DNA of 46,822 bases from the NCBI GenBank assembly GCA_050694055.1, contig JBOGWX010000127.1, positions 1-46,822 of the forward strand, read 5' to 3'. The notes below the pieces were generated by a model. The model was not told the DNA's origin and ran no database searches. It saw only the letters and a list, made by a program, of their open reading frames with translations. Origin of the DNA: WHSV01 sp050694055. GTDB lineage: Bacteria > Actinomycetota > CADDZG01 > WHSQ01. The position numbers and the translations under genes were made by a program. How positions within the stretch are numbered: the stretch's first letter is position 1; each line of letters opens with the position of its first letter. Positions 33,484 to 42,335 of this stretch are shown piece by piece.

Positions 33484-33496
33484 ACGTTCGATACTA
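33471..33496. promoter_or_regulatory. SOS box (LexA operator)
   Basis: TCGAACATACGTTCGA at 33476-33491 fits the actinobacterial LexA consensus TCGAAC-N4-GTTCGA exactly. The symmetry extends to 11-base arms (33471-33481 and 33486-33496). It overlaps the minus-strand -10 box TAGTAT (33496-33491) and the start codon 33483 of the DUF222-HNH gene, so bound LexA should block both polymerase and ribosome access. The thioredoxin gene lies 118 bases away on the other strand. Confidence 0.85.
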
Positions 33497-33613
33497 GGCT
33501 CTGAACGGGTGCAATTCAAGATCTAACGGATAATTCGTCAGAGCATTTTTCCTGAGCGGGACGGCGGGGCGCGCCGCGGGAAGCGCACTCGCCTGGGTAA
33601 CGTTGAACCCCCT

Positions 33614-34360
33614 ATGAGCCCCTACTTAGAGGTAACCGAACAGACCTTCCAGACCGACGTCGTGGAACGCAGCTACGAGACTCCCGTAGTCGTCGATTTC
33701 TGGGCCGCATGGTGCGGGCCTTGCCGCGCGCTCGGCCCGGTGCTCGAGAAGCTCGCCGGCGAGGCGGACGGGACCTGGACGCTCGCCAAGGTCGACGTCG
33801 ATGCCAACCAGCAGTTGTCCGCCGCCCTGGGTATCCAGGGGATCCCTGCGGTCAAGGCGGTAAAGGACGGCAAGATCATCGCCGAGTTCACGGGCGCTCT
33901 GCCCGAACCGCAGGTCCGGGACTGGCTGAGGCAGCTCGGTCCCACCGCGGTTGAGCTGCTGGTGGTCGAGGGAACCCAAGCGGAGGCGCGCGGCGAGCTC
34001 GCGTCCGCCGCCGATCACTACCGTGCGGCGCTGGCCCAGGAGCCGGCCAACGCGGAGGCCAAGGCCGCGCTGAGCCGCGTCGAGCTGCAACTGCGGGCGG
34101 GAGGCGACGAGGAGCAGCTTCGTGAGCGCGTTGCCCAAGGTCCGGCCGACGTGGAGGCCGCCGTGGCGCTGTCCGACGTCCTCGCCGCGCGCGGCGACTT
34201 CGACGAGGCCTCACAACTCTTGATCGAAACCGTGCGCGTCACAGCCGGAGAGGAGAGAGATCGCGTGCGCAATCATCTCTTGGGTTTGCTCGACGCGCTT
34301 CCGGCCGATGATCCGCGTGCCATGACCGCTCGTCGCGCTCTCTCCCTCGTGCTCTTCTAG
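33614..34360 (+). CDS. Thioredoxin-TPR protein (CnoX/YbbN-like)
   Basis: This 248-residue protein has a thioredoxin domain at about 1-108, with the active site WCGPC at residues 33-37 and the cis-Pro in IQGIPAVKAV. A helical repeat region (about 115-248) of TPR type follows: ASAADHYRAALAQEPANAEAKAALSRV and similar units. This layout matches CnoX/YbbN, holdase chaperones that work with chaperonins under oxidative stress. Unlike E. coli CnoX, both redox Cys are present. TAACGT at 33598-33603 ends ten bases before ATG 33614 and may be its -10 box. Confidence 0.9.
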   Translation: MSPYLEVTEQTFQTDVVERSYETPVVVDFWAAWCGPCRALGPVLEKLAGEADGTWTLAKVDVDANQQLSAALGIQGIPAVKAVKDGKIIAEFTGALPEPQVRDWLRQLGPTAVELLVVEGTQAEARGELASAADHYRAALAQEPANAEAKAALSRVELQLRAGGDEEQLRERVAQGPADVEAAVALSDVLAARGDFDEASQLLIETVRVTAGEERDRVRNHLLGLLDALPADDPRAMTARRALSLVLF

Positions 34361-34376
34361 TCACCGGACCAAGGAG

Positions 34377-35414
34377 TTGCAAGAGGAGCTTGCCGGGCAG
34401 CTGAGGACGCAGGCCGGCTGGTGCGCCCAACTGGGCTCGAGACTGTACGCAACCCTGCTCGCGCAAGCGTCGAGTGACGCGGCGAACGGCGGGCCCGTAT
34501 GGCGGGCGCTCGGCGACCACCTCCCCGCTCCGCAGTTGGAGGTGATGCTGCCTCTGCGTTTCATGGCCGCCATGCACACCCTGGTTCTGCGAGGACGAGC
34601 ACCCGAGCTGGCGCGCTTCTATCCGTCCGTCGGCGGCGACGGAGAGCCGGAGGAGGCTTGGCCGGCTTTTGCGTCCACGCTGGTCGAGCGGCTCGACGAG
34701 GTGCGCTCGCTGAGCCGGTGGCCGGTTCAAACCAACGAGGTCGGTCGCTGCGCGTCGCTCATCGGGGGCTTCCTGCGAGTCGCCGCCGAGACGAGCAAGC
34801 CTCTGCGACTCCTCGAGGTGGGTGCGTCCGCCGGCCTGAACCTGCGCTGGGACCACTTCCGTTACGAGTCCTCTGGGGGGTCGTGGGGGCCGAAGGACTC
34901 CGCCGTGCGCCTGACCTGGGACGCTCCGCCACCACACCTCGACACTCCCGTCGAGATCGTAGAACGGCGCGGTTGCGACCCCAATCCTTTGAACCCACTC
35001 GGCGAGCGCGATCAGGTTCGTCTGCTGAGCGCGGTCTGGCCCGACCAGCTCGATCGCGTCGAGCGCCTGCGCGGCGCTTTCGCCGCGGCACCCGCCGTGC
35101 CGGTGGAGCTGGACGAGGGTTCCGCCTCGGTCCTGGTGCCCCGCTGGCTCGAGCGGCCGGCAACCGGCGCCGCGACGGTCGTCTTTCACTCCGTGGTGCT
35201 GCAGTACATGAGCGACGAGGAACGTGACGAGTTCTTGCGGGTGCTCGAGTCCGCCGGGAAGGAAGCGACGCCCGCTGCGCCGCTGGCCCACCTATCGTTC
35301 GAGCCGGGCTCCGAGCTGCCCGGATTCACGGTGCGCCTCAGGACCTGGCCGGGAGGCGACCAGATCGTGGTCGCAAACAGTGGTCCGCACGGCCGCGACA
35401 TCGTCTGGAGGTGA
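34377..35414 (+). CDS. DUF2332 family protein
   Basis: This 345-residue protein matches DUF2332: an N-terminal helical part with RLYATLLAQAS and LRFMAAMHTLVLRGRAPELARFYPS, then a Rossmann-like region with LLEVGASAGLNLRWDHFRY, FHSVVLQYMSDEERDEF and a final VANSGPHGRDIVWR. The LEVGASAGLNL motif resembles a methyltransferase-type nucleotide loop, but a methyltransferase activity is not established. The start at TTG 34377 touches its AAGGAG, so it is uncertain. It lies 16 bases after the thioredoxin gene, probably in one operon. Confidence 0.8.
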   Translation: MQEELAGQLRTQAGWCAQLGSRLYATLLAQASSDAANGGPVWRALGDHLPAPQLEVMLPLRFMAAMHTLVLRGRAPELARFYPSVGGDGEPEEAWPAFASTLVERLDEVRSLSRWPVQTNEVGRCASLIGGFLRVAAETSKPLRLLEVGASAGLNLRWDHFRYESSGGSWGPKDSAVRLTWDAPPPHLDTPVEIVERRGCDPNPLNPLGERDQVRLLSAVWPDQLDRVERLRGAFAAAPAVPVELDEGSASVLVPRWLERPATGAATVVFHSVVLQYMSDEERDEFLRVLESAGKEATPAAPLAHLSFEPGSELPGFTVRLRTWPGGDQIVVANSGPHGRDIVWR

Positions 35415-35431
35415 GCCTCTTTAGAGGGGTG

Positions 35432-36889
35432 TCAACCCGCGTTCGAGGGGATACGTTTGAGCTTGCCGGTAGCGGTGCGGTCGAGCTGGTCCACCACCGC
35501 GATCACCCGGGGGCATTTGTGGCGCGCGATCCGGGACCGGGTCCAGGCGCGGAGGCCCTCGGGGTCGGGGGAGGCGCCCGGTACCGGCACGATCATGGCC
35601 CGTACCTGCTGGCCCCACTCGGGATCGTGGACCCCGTAGACGAGCGCCTCGAGGACCTCGGGATGGGCCATCAGGGTGGCTTCGACCTCTCGGGGATAGA
35701 CGTTGACTCCTCCGCTGATGATGAGGTCTCCTGTCCGCCCGGTGAGGTAGAGGTACCCCTCGGCGTCGAGGTACCCGAGGTCGCCGACCGTGAAGGCGTC
35801 GTGGTCCCACGCCTCGGCCGTGCGCGCCTCGTCACCCCAGTACTCGAAGCGCTCGGCGCCGGGATCCCGGAGCCACACGACGCCGACCTCGCCGGTGCCC
35901 AGAATCCGCCCGTCGTCCGGGCTCTTGATCTCGATGCGCGCGGCCCCCTCCGGGCGGCCGACGCTGCCGGGGTGGTCCCCGGCCTCGGCCGGCGACAGCC
36001 GAGTGAACCCGCCCTCGGTCGAGCCGTAGAACTCCCACACGGAATCCGGCGGAAAGAGCTCCATCGCCCGCTCTTTGGTCACCCTTCGGATGGGCGCCCC
36101 AGCATGGGCGACCACGCGGAGCGACGACAAGTCGTAGCGCCGGAGTTCGTCCTCGGGCAGCGCCAGGATGCGCTCGAGATGGGTGGGCACCATGAAGGTG
36201 GTGGTCGCCCGGTGACGTTCGACCGCCTCGAGCGTGGCGCGCGCCTCGAAGCGCGGCTGGACGACCACGCAGCCTCCCGCCTCGAGGGTGCGCAGCGCGT
36301 AGCGATGGGGGGCCGAGTGCGTCAGCGGAGAGCACACCAGATGGACGTCGGAGGCGGTGATGCCCCACTGCCGTCGGAAGCTCTGCGAACGGCGGGCGGC
36401 CTCCCGCTCGCCCGCGGGCGGAAGCCAGACGCCCTTGGGCCGGCCGGTGGTTCCCGAGGTGTAGTGCAGTGGCCGAGTCAGCGCGACGCCGGCGAGCTCC
36501 GCCGGTTGATGGTCCCCAAGCCGATCGGTGAGGTCCTCGAATCTGACCACTCGCTCTAGGGGGGCCGAGCACTCGTGGCGGCGATCGGCGAACAGCACGC
36601 GGGCACCGGAGTCCTCCAGCAGATGGTGGCGTTCGGTTGGGGTCAGCAGCGGGGAGATGGGAACCGGGACGATGCCGGCGCGCAGGCAGCCGATCGTCAC
36701 AGTGAGCAACTCCGTGCTGTTGTCGGCCAGAACGCCGGCGCGGTCGCCGGAGGTCAAGCCGGCAGATCGCAGCCAGGAGGCCAACCGAGCCTGAAGGTCC
36801 TCCAGCTCCGCAAACCGGTGCGTGCGGTCGTTGCAGACGAGAGCCGGAGCATCGGGGGTCGTTCGAGCCCAGCCCCCGATGCCGCTCAC
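35432..36889 (-). CDS. AMP-dependent acyl-CoA synthetase/ligase
   Basis: This 485-residue ANL-family enzyme activates a carboxylic acid with ATP and CoA. Visible: the phosphate loop LHYTSGTTGRPKGVW, EFYGSTEGGF, the hinge YLTGRTGDLIISGGVNVYPREVE and the catalytic Lys in DRTATGKLKR near the C-terminus. The N-terminus is short compared with fatty-acyl-CoA ligases. The substrate is unknown. It overlaps the upstream membrane gene by 4 bases, so the two are coupled. It converges with the DUF2332 gene. Confidence 0.9.
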   Translation of the reverse strand: MSGIGGWARTTPDAPALVCNDRTHRFAELEDLQARLASWLRSAGLTSGDRAGVLADNSTELLTVTIGCLRAGIVPVPISPLLTPTERHHLLEDSGARVLFADRRHECSAPLERVVRFEDLTDRLGDHQPAELAGVALTRPLHYTSGTTGRPKGVWLPPAGEREAARRSQSFRRQWGITASDVHLVCSPLTHSAPHRYALRTLEAGGCVVVQPRFEARATLEAVERHRATTTFMVPTHLERILALPEDELRRYDLSSLRVVAHAGAPIRRVTKERAMELFPPDSVWEFYGSTEGGFTRLSPAEAGDHPGSVGRPEGAARIEIKSPDDGRILGTGEVGVVWLRDPGAERFEYWGDEARTAEAWDHDAFTVGDLGYLDAEGYLYLTGRTGDLIISGGVNVYPREVEATLMAHPEVLEALVYGVHDPEWGQQVRAMIVPVPGASPDPEGLRAWTRSRIARHKCPRVIAVVDQLDRTATGKLKRIPSNAG

Positions 36890-37449
36890 CGCGGTTCGCT
36901 GCCGGTCAGGCCCCGGGCCAGTGGAGGACAGTAATCAGGAGGCTCCTTGCGCCACACGTCGCGGATCCGGTGCGGGGTCGGTTCCGGTTGAAACTCGAGC
37001 CACTGAGCGATGGCCCCCGTCTGGCGGAAGTACCACGCGAGCTGGACCAAGGTGAGAAGCACGAAGAGCCAGAAGCCGGCTCGCTGGCCCCCGATGAAGA
37101 GTGCGGAGAGGCCGTAGAGCACGGTCAGCAAGGCCGCGCCGGCGGCCGCTCGACCGAGCGATGCGGCGATCTGGTCCTTCGACATCTCCGACAACTTGGG
37201 ATCTTTGTCGATGGAGCTCTGCACCTTCTCGGTACGCAGCACGACGAAACCTACGAACGCCGCCTGGAGAGCTGCGGCGATCGCCAGGAGACGAAACGCC
37301 CAGCCGGCCTGGGCGCTCGTGAAGGGGCCGTTTCTCTGAAGCTGCACCATCAGCGCATCGGGCAGCCTGAAGACCGCAAGGGTGGTTATGGCAAGCACGG
37401 CGAGGGCGACCCCGAAGGGTCGCCACGGCCGCGTGACCTCCGCTTTCAT
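36886..37449 (-). CDS. Integral membrane protein of unknown function
   Basis: This 187-residue protein has about four hydrophobic segments, near 12-30, 48-70, 98-117 and 123-142, and a soluble C-terminal tail with PTPHRIRDVWRKEPPDY. I do not recognise the family. It is translationally coupled (ATGA overlap) to the acyl-CoA ligase downstream, so a role in lipid or acid handling at the membrane is possible but unproven. TACCCT ends six bases before ATG 37449, a leaderless-type promoter, and the gene is divergent from the sigma factor gene. Confidence 0.7.
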   Translation of the reverse strand: MKAEVTRPWRPFGVALAVLAITTLAVFRLPDALMVQLQRNGPFTSAQAGWAFRLLAIAAALQAAFVGFVVLRTEKVQSSIDKDPKLSEMSKDQIAASLGRAAAGAALLTVLYGLSALFIGGQRAGFWLFVLLTLVQLAWYFRQTGAIAQWLEFQPEPTPHRIRDVWRKEPPDYCPPLARGLTGSEPR

Positions 37450-37455
37450 AGGTGC

Positions 37456-37461
37456 AGGGTA
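37456..37461 (-). promoter_or_regulatory. Candidate -10 box TACCCT for the membrane protein gene
   Basis: Read on the minus strand, TACCCT is followed by six bases and then ATG 37449, so the predicted transcript begins on the start codon. Confidence 0.5.
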
Positions 37462-37531
37462 CTGCCCCCGGCGTCGCGGGGGACCCGGCAGAACGGTTGC
37501 TCGGAGTGGATTACTGGATATGAACGGCGGA

Positions 37532-37537
37532 TATCCT
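37532..37537 (+). promoter_or_regulatory. Candidate -10 box TATCCT for the sigma factor gene
   Basis: TATCCT ends seven bases before GTG 37545. No ribosome site is present, so leaderless translation is likely. Confidence 0.5.
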
Positions 37538-37544
37538 CTGCTGC

Positions 37545-38108
37545 GTGGACCGCGGTGAAGACCAAGCCCTGGTAAAGAGGTTGCTCGAGCGTGACGAGGA
37601 TGCGCTCCGCGAGATTATGTCCACCCACGGGGGCGTGGTCTATGCCATGGCCAGGAGGGTCGTGGCGGATCCGGCCATGGCCGAGGAGGTGGCGCAGGAC
37701 GCCTTTCTGGCCCTGTGGCGACGGCCCGGGTCCTACCACTCAGAGAGGGGCAGTCTCAAGGCCTTTCTGCTGGGGGTGACCAGAAACAAGGCAATCGACC
37801 TGGTTCGCCACGAGGAATCCCTCAAAAAGGCGAAAGATGCGCTCATTACGGAGGCCGAGGCGGCATCCGAGACACCCTCGACCAACGAACTAGCACAGGG
37901 ACTAGAAGAGAGGGACGAACTGAAGACGGCCCTGTCGGAGATCTCCGACGTGCAGCGGGAGGCGGTGGTTCTCGCCTACTTCGGGGGCCGCACTTATCGC
38001 GAGGTGGCCGACGAATTGGGTATCCCCGAGGGGACCGCCAAGACGAGACTGCGTGATGGATTGTCCAAGCTTCGCACGCTGTTGTCGAGCCGGACGGAAC
38101 GCAGATGA
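37545..38108 (+). CDS. ECF RNA polymerase sigma factor (SigK-like)
   Basis: This 187-residue protein has region 2 (about 20-90; THGGVVYAMARRVVADPAM, AEEVAQDAFLALWRRPGSY, GVTRNKAIDLVRH) and region 4 (about 125-180; ISDVQREAVVLAYFGG, YREVADELGIPEGTAKTRL). It is translationally coupled to an RskA-type anti-sigma gene by an ATGA overlap, the usual SigK/RskA arrangement. The signal sensed is unknown. GTG 37545 is chosen from the TATCCT box spacing. Confidence 0.94.
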   Translation: MDRGEDQALVKRLLERDEDALREIMSTHGGVVYAMARRVVADPAMAEEVAQDAFLALWRRPGSYHSERGSLKAFLLGVTRNKAIDLVRHEESLKKAKDALITEAEAASETPSTNELAQGLEERDELKTALSEISDVQREAVVLAYFGGRTYREVADELGIPEGTAKTRLRDGLSKLRTLLSSRTERR

Positions 38109-38863
38109 ACATGACTCACGACGAGATGAAGAGCCTCATAGCTCCGTATGTCCTCGGCGCGGTGTCGCCCGAGGAGACGGAGCAAGTACGCGCCCACATC
38201 GTCTCGTGCGACGAGTGCATGGCCGAGGCCGATAACTACGCGAGCGTGGTGTCGTCCCTCGCGCTGTCGGTCGAGCCGGAGCCGGTGCCGGCGGGTCTGG
38301 TCGACGGCGTGATGTCCAAGGTTCACCGGGAAGCAGCACACGACGCGCCTCGGCCCCTTCGCGCAGCCGTAGCGGAAACCTCGGACGACAAGGTCAGCCG
38401 GCTGCCCCGGCGTCGTCCCACCTACGGGCTCGTCGCGGCTGCCGCAGCGGTCCTGGTGATCGTCGCGGTGCTCGCCGGAGCGCTCATCACGACGACCAAC
38501 GAGCTGAACGACGCCCGGGATGACCTCGCGCTCGAGCGAGACCGCATCACGCGCCTCGTGGAATCGGAGGGAGCGATGCGCCTCGGCAGTCCGGGTGGCG
38601 ACACGATCGGCGCCATGATTCCCACCGAGGAGGGAGGAGTCTTCGTCGTCCACGGCCTCGAGGACGCTCCCGAGGATCACACCTATCAGGTGTGGCTGAT
38701 CGACGACGATCGACCGATCAGTGCGGGAACCTTCGATCCCTCTGCCGGCACGGGAGCCCTACAGACGGATCACTCGCTCGACGGCATCGAGGGCGTCGCC
38801 GTGACGGTCGAACCGACGGGTGGCTCCAGGGCCCCCACCGGTCTCCAGGTCCTACGCACCTAG
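38105..38863 (+). CDS. Anti-sigma factor, RskA family with zinc motif
   Basis: This 252-residue protein has an N-terminal zinc anti-sigma domain with His31, Cys35 and Cys38 (HIVSCDEC). A membrane span at about 108-130 follows, then a short coiled coil and a C-terminal RskA domain (about 160-252; IPTEEGGVFVVHGLEDAPEDHTYQVWLIDDD, GTGALQT). It would hold the sigma factor at the membrane and release it after regulated proteolysis. It overlaps the sigma gene by 4 bases. Confidence 0.94.
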   Translation: MNMTHDEMKSLIAPYVLGAVSPEETEQVRAHIVSCDECMAEADNYASVVSSLALSVEPEPVPAGLVDGVMSKVHREAAHDAPRPLRAAVAETSDDKVSRLPRRRPTYGLVAAAAAVLVIVAVLAGALITTTNELNDARDDLALERDRITRLVESEGAMRLGSPGGDTIGAMIPTEEGGVFVVHGLEDAPEDHTYQVWLIDDDRPISAGTFDPSAGTGALQTDHSLDGIEGVAVTVEPTGGSRAPTGLQVLRT

Positions 38864-38903
38864 CTCGGCGCCACCCGAGCAGTGTGACCTCCCCACCTCC
38901 GGT

Positions 38904-38909
38904 TAACTT
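38904..38909 (+). promoter_or_regulatory. Candidate -10 box TAACTT for the diacylglycerol-kinase-like gene
   Basis: TAACTT ends seven bases before ATG 38917, with no ribosome site between. The spacing matches the leaderless pattern found across the window. Confidence 0.45.
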
Positions 38910-38916
38910 GCATCGC

Positions 38917-39813
38917 ATGGATCGAGTAGTGCTCGTCAGCAATTCCTCGTCGGGAAGCTCCGACGACAAGGTGCTCGAGCGCGTGACCGAGAGGTTGTCG
39001 GCCCTGGGATCGGTCGATCGCGTCGAGCCGGCGCACGCGGACAGCTTCGGCGACGAGATCAGAGCCGCGCTCGGCCGGGACGGGGGCCTCGTGGTCATCG
39101 CCGGCGGTGACGGCACCGTGAACTGCACCATCAACGGTTTCGAGGAGCGGTTCGATGAATGCTCGTTCGCCGTCGTGCCGATGGGCACCGGCAACGACCT
39201 GGCGCGCACGCTCGGCAGCGACCCCGATCCGGTTGCGGCGGCGGAGCAAGTCGTCGAGGGCAGGGAGGTCACCCTCGACGTCGGACGAGCGAGTTGCCCG
39301 TCGGCCAGCAGGTTGTTCGTCAACGCGTGCATGGGCGGCTTCCCCGTCAAGGTCAATGAAGCCATCGAGGGAGACGTCAAGCAACGCTTCGGCCCTCTCG
39401 CCTTCTGGGTGGGGGGAACCAAGGCCGCGGCGGACCTGACGCGCTGGAAGGTGCGGGTCGACGACGACGAGTTCAGCGACGTCGTGGCCCTGGGTGTCGG
39501 CAACGGCAAGACGGCGGGCGGGGGCATCACGGTGTGGCCCGACGCCGAGCCGGGAGACGGCGAACTCGACCTCTGCGTGCTCCCGGCCGAGGGCGTGGGT
39601 GACGCGCTGAAGCTCGCGGCGACCGTGCGGCGCGGGGCGCACCAGCGCATCGAAGGCGTCGTGACCCGCCGCTCGCCGCGCTTCGAGGTCACCTCCGAAC
39701 CGAGGATCGAGTTCAACTGCGACGGCGAGCTCATCGACCTCGTAAGTCCGGTGACGTTCGAGCTGGTCGATCGCCTGCAGATGCGAGTTCCCGCCCGCCC
39801 GCAGCCCCGGTGA
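38917..39813 (+). CDS. Diacylglycerol kinase-like lipid kinase
   Basis: This 298-residue protein has the DAGK catalytic domain (about 1-130) with VIAGGDGTVNCTINGF and VVPMGTGNDLARTLG, plus the C-terminal beta-rich domain with VNACMGGFPVKVNEA and a terminal FNCDGELI motif. It phosphorylates diacylglycerol or a related lipid, or acts as a YegS-type lipid kinase. I start at ATG 38917, after a TAACTT box; longer upstream reading overlaps the anti-sigma gene and is not protein-like. Substrate unknown. Confidence 0.92.
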   Translation: MDRVVLVSNSSSGSSDDKVLERVTERLSALGSVDRVEPAHADSFGDEIRAALGRDGGLVVIAGGDGTVNCTINGFEERFDECSFAVVPMGTGNDLARTLGSDPDPVAAAEQVVEGREVTLDVGRASCPSASRLFVNACMGGFPVKVNEAIEGDVKQRFGPLAFWVGGTKAAADLTRWKVRVDDDEFSDVVALGVGNGKTAGGGITVWPDAEPGDGELDLCVLPAEGVGDALKLAATVRRGAHQRIEGVVTRRSPRFEVTSEPRIEFNCDGELIDLVSPVTFELVDRLQMRVPARPQPR

Positions 39814-39849
39814 CGCCGCCCGCTCGCGCGGCCCCCTTCTGGGGCTCGA

Positions 39850-39855
39850 TACAGT
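39850..39855 (+). promoter_or_regulatory. Candidate -10 box TACAGT for the cyclase gene
   Basis: TACAGT ends seven bases before ATG 39863. No Shine-Dalgarno sequence is present between them. Confidence 0.45.
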
Positions 39856-39862
39856 TCTTCGT

Positions 39863-40648
39863 ATGAATTTGCGTCAGACGCTGTTCGCGGCGCTGCGCAG
39901 AGATCCGGATCTCGTCGGCAAGATGACCCAGTCCCTGCGCGAGCGCATCGAGCAGGACGACACCAAGCTGGGAACGGTCGTGCAGGTGGCGGGAGCGCTC
40001 GAGCCGATCCTGGCCGAAACGGTGGCGAAGAATCCCTCGCGCGTCGCCCGTCTCGGGTTCTCGACCGCGCACATACTCGCCAGCCTCGCGGCCGACGACG
40101 AGGGATCCAACGAGCGGCTGGCCGAGATCGCCAGGGGCTCGTCGGTCGGCATCGTCTTCGTCGATATCGCCGACTTCATGAGCTTTACGCAGCGTCATGG
40201 CGACGTGGCCGCGGCCGAGCTGCTGGCGACGTTCGATCATCTCGTGCAGCGGGCGATCGGCGCCCCGAGGGGCGAATGCGTGAAGAAGCTCGGCGACGGC
40301 TACCTGCTGGCCTTTCCGTCGGCGTCCCAGGCGGTGAGAGGTGCGGTTGCGGTGCGCAACGCCGTCGAACAAGAGAACAAGAGCAGGGACGAGCCCGTGC
40401 GTGTGCGTGTTGCCGTGCATGCCGGAGAACCGCTGGTCGAGGGCGACGATTTGCTCGGCCACGACGTCAATCTCACCGCCCGTCTGCTCGATCACTGCAA
40501 GCCGGGTGAAGTCATTGTCTCCGAGGCGGCGTACGATTTGGCCGTCAAGCGGCTCCGTAAGATCGGCTTCACCAGAGCCAAACGCATCAAGATCAAGGGC
40601 CTGACGAGCAGGGTGACGGTCACCACCGTCGATCCCTCGTCGTTCTGA
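39863..40648 (+). CDS. Class III adenylate/guanylate cyclase
   Basis: This 261-residue protein has a helical N-terminal region (1-90) and a class III cyclase domain (about 92-255). Metal-binding Asp residues are in FVDIADFMSFT and KLGDGYLLAF. The transition-state Asn and Arg are in HDVNLTARLLDH. The substrate-specificity Lys is present in VKKLGDG. It is soluble, with no membrane segments or other sensor domain visible. It forms cAMP or cGMP; I cannot decide which. A cAMP-binding regulator is not encoded nearby. Confidence 0.9.
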   Translation: MNLRQTLFAALRRDPDLVGKMTQSLRERIEQDDTKLGTVVQVAGALEPILAETVAKNPSRVARLGFSTAHILASLAADDEGSNERLAEIARGSSVGIVFVDIADFMSFTQRHGDVAAAELLATFDHLVQRAIGAPRGECVKKLGDGYLLAFPSASQAVRGAVAVRNAVEQENKSRDEPVRVRVAVHAGEPLVEGDDLLGHDVNLTARLLDHCKPGEVIVSEAAYDLAVKRLRKIGFTRAKRIKIKGLTSRVTVTTVDPSSF

Positions 40649-40695
40649 GAGACCGTAAGGGTCCGCTCCGCAACGAAGACGAAGGTCGAGATTAA

Positions 40696-42312
40696 GTGCC
40701 TCGAGTGACCGCGGCCCCCGCCGGGGGCCTCACCCACAAGCGCATCATGATCATCTTCGCCGGCCTGATGCTGGGCCTGCTGCTCGCGGCGCTCGACCAA
40801 ACGATCGTCGCCACCGCAGCGCTGAACATCGTCACCGAGCTGGGTGGTGTCAAAAACCTGTCGTGGGTCGTGACGGCTTACATGCTGGCGTCCACGGTCT
40901 CGGTGCCTCTGTACGGCAAGCTCAGCGATATCCACGGGCGCAAGCACATCTTCCAGGCCGCGATCGTGATCTTCTTGATCGGCTCGGCTCTGTCGGGGGC
41001 GGCGCAGTCGATGCTGCAACTCGTGATGTTCCGCGCCGTCCAGGGCCTGGGGGCCGGGGGCCTCATTTCGCTCACCATGGCGATCATCGGCGACATCTTG
41101 TCCCCGCGTGAGCGGGGCCGCTACCAGGGCTATATCGGGGGCGTCTTCGCCTTCGCCAGTGTGGTGGGACCGCTGTTGGGAGGTTTTTTTTCCGACCATC
41201 TGTCGTGGCGGTGGGTCTTCTACATCAACCTGCCCATCGGAGTGATCGCGTTGCTCGTCACCTCGTTCGCGCTCGACCTTGACTTCAGACGTCGAGACCA
41301 CGAGATCGACTACACGGGGGCCGGGCTGCTGTCGGTCGGCGCCACCTCGCTGCTGCTGGCGCTGGTCTGGGGGGGAAGCACCTATGCGTGGGGCTCCGGT
41401 CAGATCTTGGGGCTCGTCGCCGTGGCCGCGCTGGCGGCGTTTATGTTCCTGGTGCAGGAACGGCGTGCGGCCGAGCCCATCCTGCCGCTTCACCTCTTCC
41501 GCAATTCCATCTTCACGGTGGGCACGGCCCTGGGATTCGTAGTCGGCATCGCCATGTTCGGTGCGATCGTTTATCTGCCCGTGTTCCTCCAGGTAGTAAC
41601 CGGAGTGAGTGCCACCGAGTCGGGACTTCTCCTTACTCCTTTGATGCTGGGGATCATCGTCATGTCGGTGATCTCCGGACGGACGATCTCGCATACCGGG
41701 CGGTATCGCATCTGGCCCATTATCGGAACCGCTCTGATGATCGGTGGCTTTGCGCTGCTCGCGACCTTCGACACCGGCACGAGCCGCGCGGAAGTCGCAG
41801 TGGCCATGATCGTGATCGGCTCGGGGCTCGGCAACACCATGCAAGTCGTCGTCCTCGCCGTGCAGAACGCGGTGGCGCAACGAGATCTCGGTATCGCAAC
41901 TTCGTCGTCGATGTTCTTCCGTTCGATCGGCGGAACCGTCGGCATAGCGCTGTTCGGTGCGATTCTGAACAACCGGCTGTCGGTCAATCTGCGGACGGTC
42001 AACGGCTCTTCCGAGCTTGGATTGAACGGGATAAACGCCGACAACCTCACGCAACGCCTCGAACGGCTCTCGAACCTGTCACCCGTCACCGCCGATGCGA
42101 TCAGAGAGGCCGTGGCAAGCTCGATTCAAGTTGCTTTCTTCGTCGGCGTCCCCCTCGCCGCTCTTGCGTTTCTCTTGAGCTTCAGACTCAAAGAGATTCC
42201 ACTACGCGAAACCGCCCATGTCGGATCGGTCGAGGCCGTCGAAGGGGCTCTTCCCGTCGAGCACGCGGAGGACCTGCACTCCTCGGACGGGTCGGGCAAG
42301 TTGCGCGTGTAG
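40696..42312 (+). CDS. DHA2-family MFS drug/metabolite exporter, 14 helices
   Basis: This 538-residue transporter has 14 hydrophobic segments. The family signature LDQTIVATAALNIVTEL is at about 32-48, followed by motif A as YGKLSDIHGRKH and motif C-like GPLLGGFFSDHLSWRW. These mark the EmrB/QacA group of proton-driven exporters. The C-terminal tail (from about 500) is cytoplasmic and charged. GTG 40696 or GTG 40705 can start it, and the second sits seven bases after TTAAGT. The PLP decarboxylase gene follows 23 bases later; they may share a transcript, but a common substrate is not known. Confidence 0.9.
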   Translation: MPRVTAAPAGGLTHKRIMIIFAGLMLGLLLAALDQTIVATAALNIVTELGGVKNLSWVVTAYMLASTVSVPLYGKLSDIHGRKHIFQAAIVIFLIGSALSGAAQSMLQLVMFRAVQGLGAGGLISLTMAIIGDILSPRERGRYQGYIGGVFAFASVVGPLLGGFFSDHLSWRWVFYINLPIGVIALLVTSFALDLDFRRRDHEIDYTGAGLLSVGATSLLLALVWGGSTYAWGSGQILGLVAVAALAAFMFLVQERRAAEPILPLHLFRNSIFTVGTALGFVVGIAMFGAIVYLPVFLQVVTGVSATESGLLLTPLMLGIIVMSVISGRTISHTGRYRIWPIIGTALMIGGFALLATFDTGTSRAEVAVAMIVIGSGLGNTMQVVVLAVQNAVAQRDLGIATSSSMFFRSIGGTVGIALFGAILNNRLSVNLRTVNGSSELGLNGINADNLTQRLERLSNLSPVTADAIREAVASSIQVAFFVGVPLAALAFLLSFRLKEIPLRETAHVGSVEAVEGALPVEHAEDLHSSDGSGKLRV

Positions 42313-42335
42313 CTACCCTGTCTTCTACTTGGCCG

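Noticed and set aside
40492..42054. 520-residue open frame opposite the MFS transporter
   Set aside because: Rich in H, D, R and Q, as expected of the reverse of membrane-protein codons; no domain seen.
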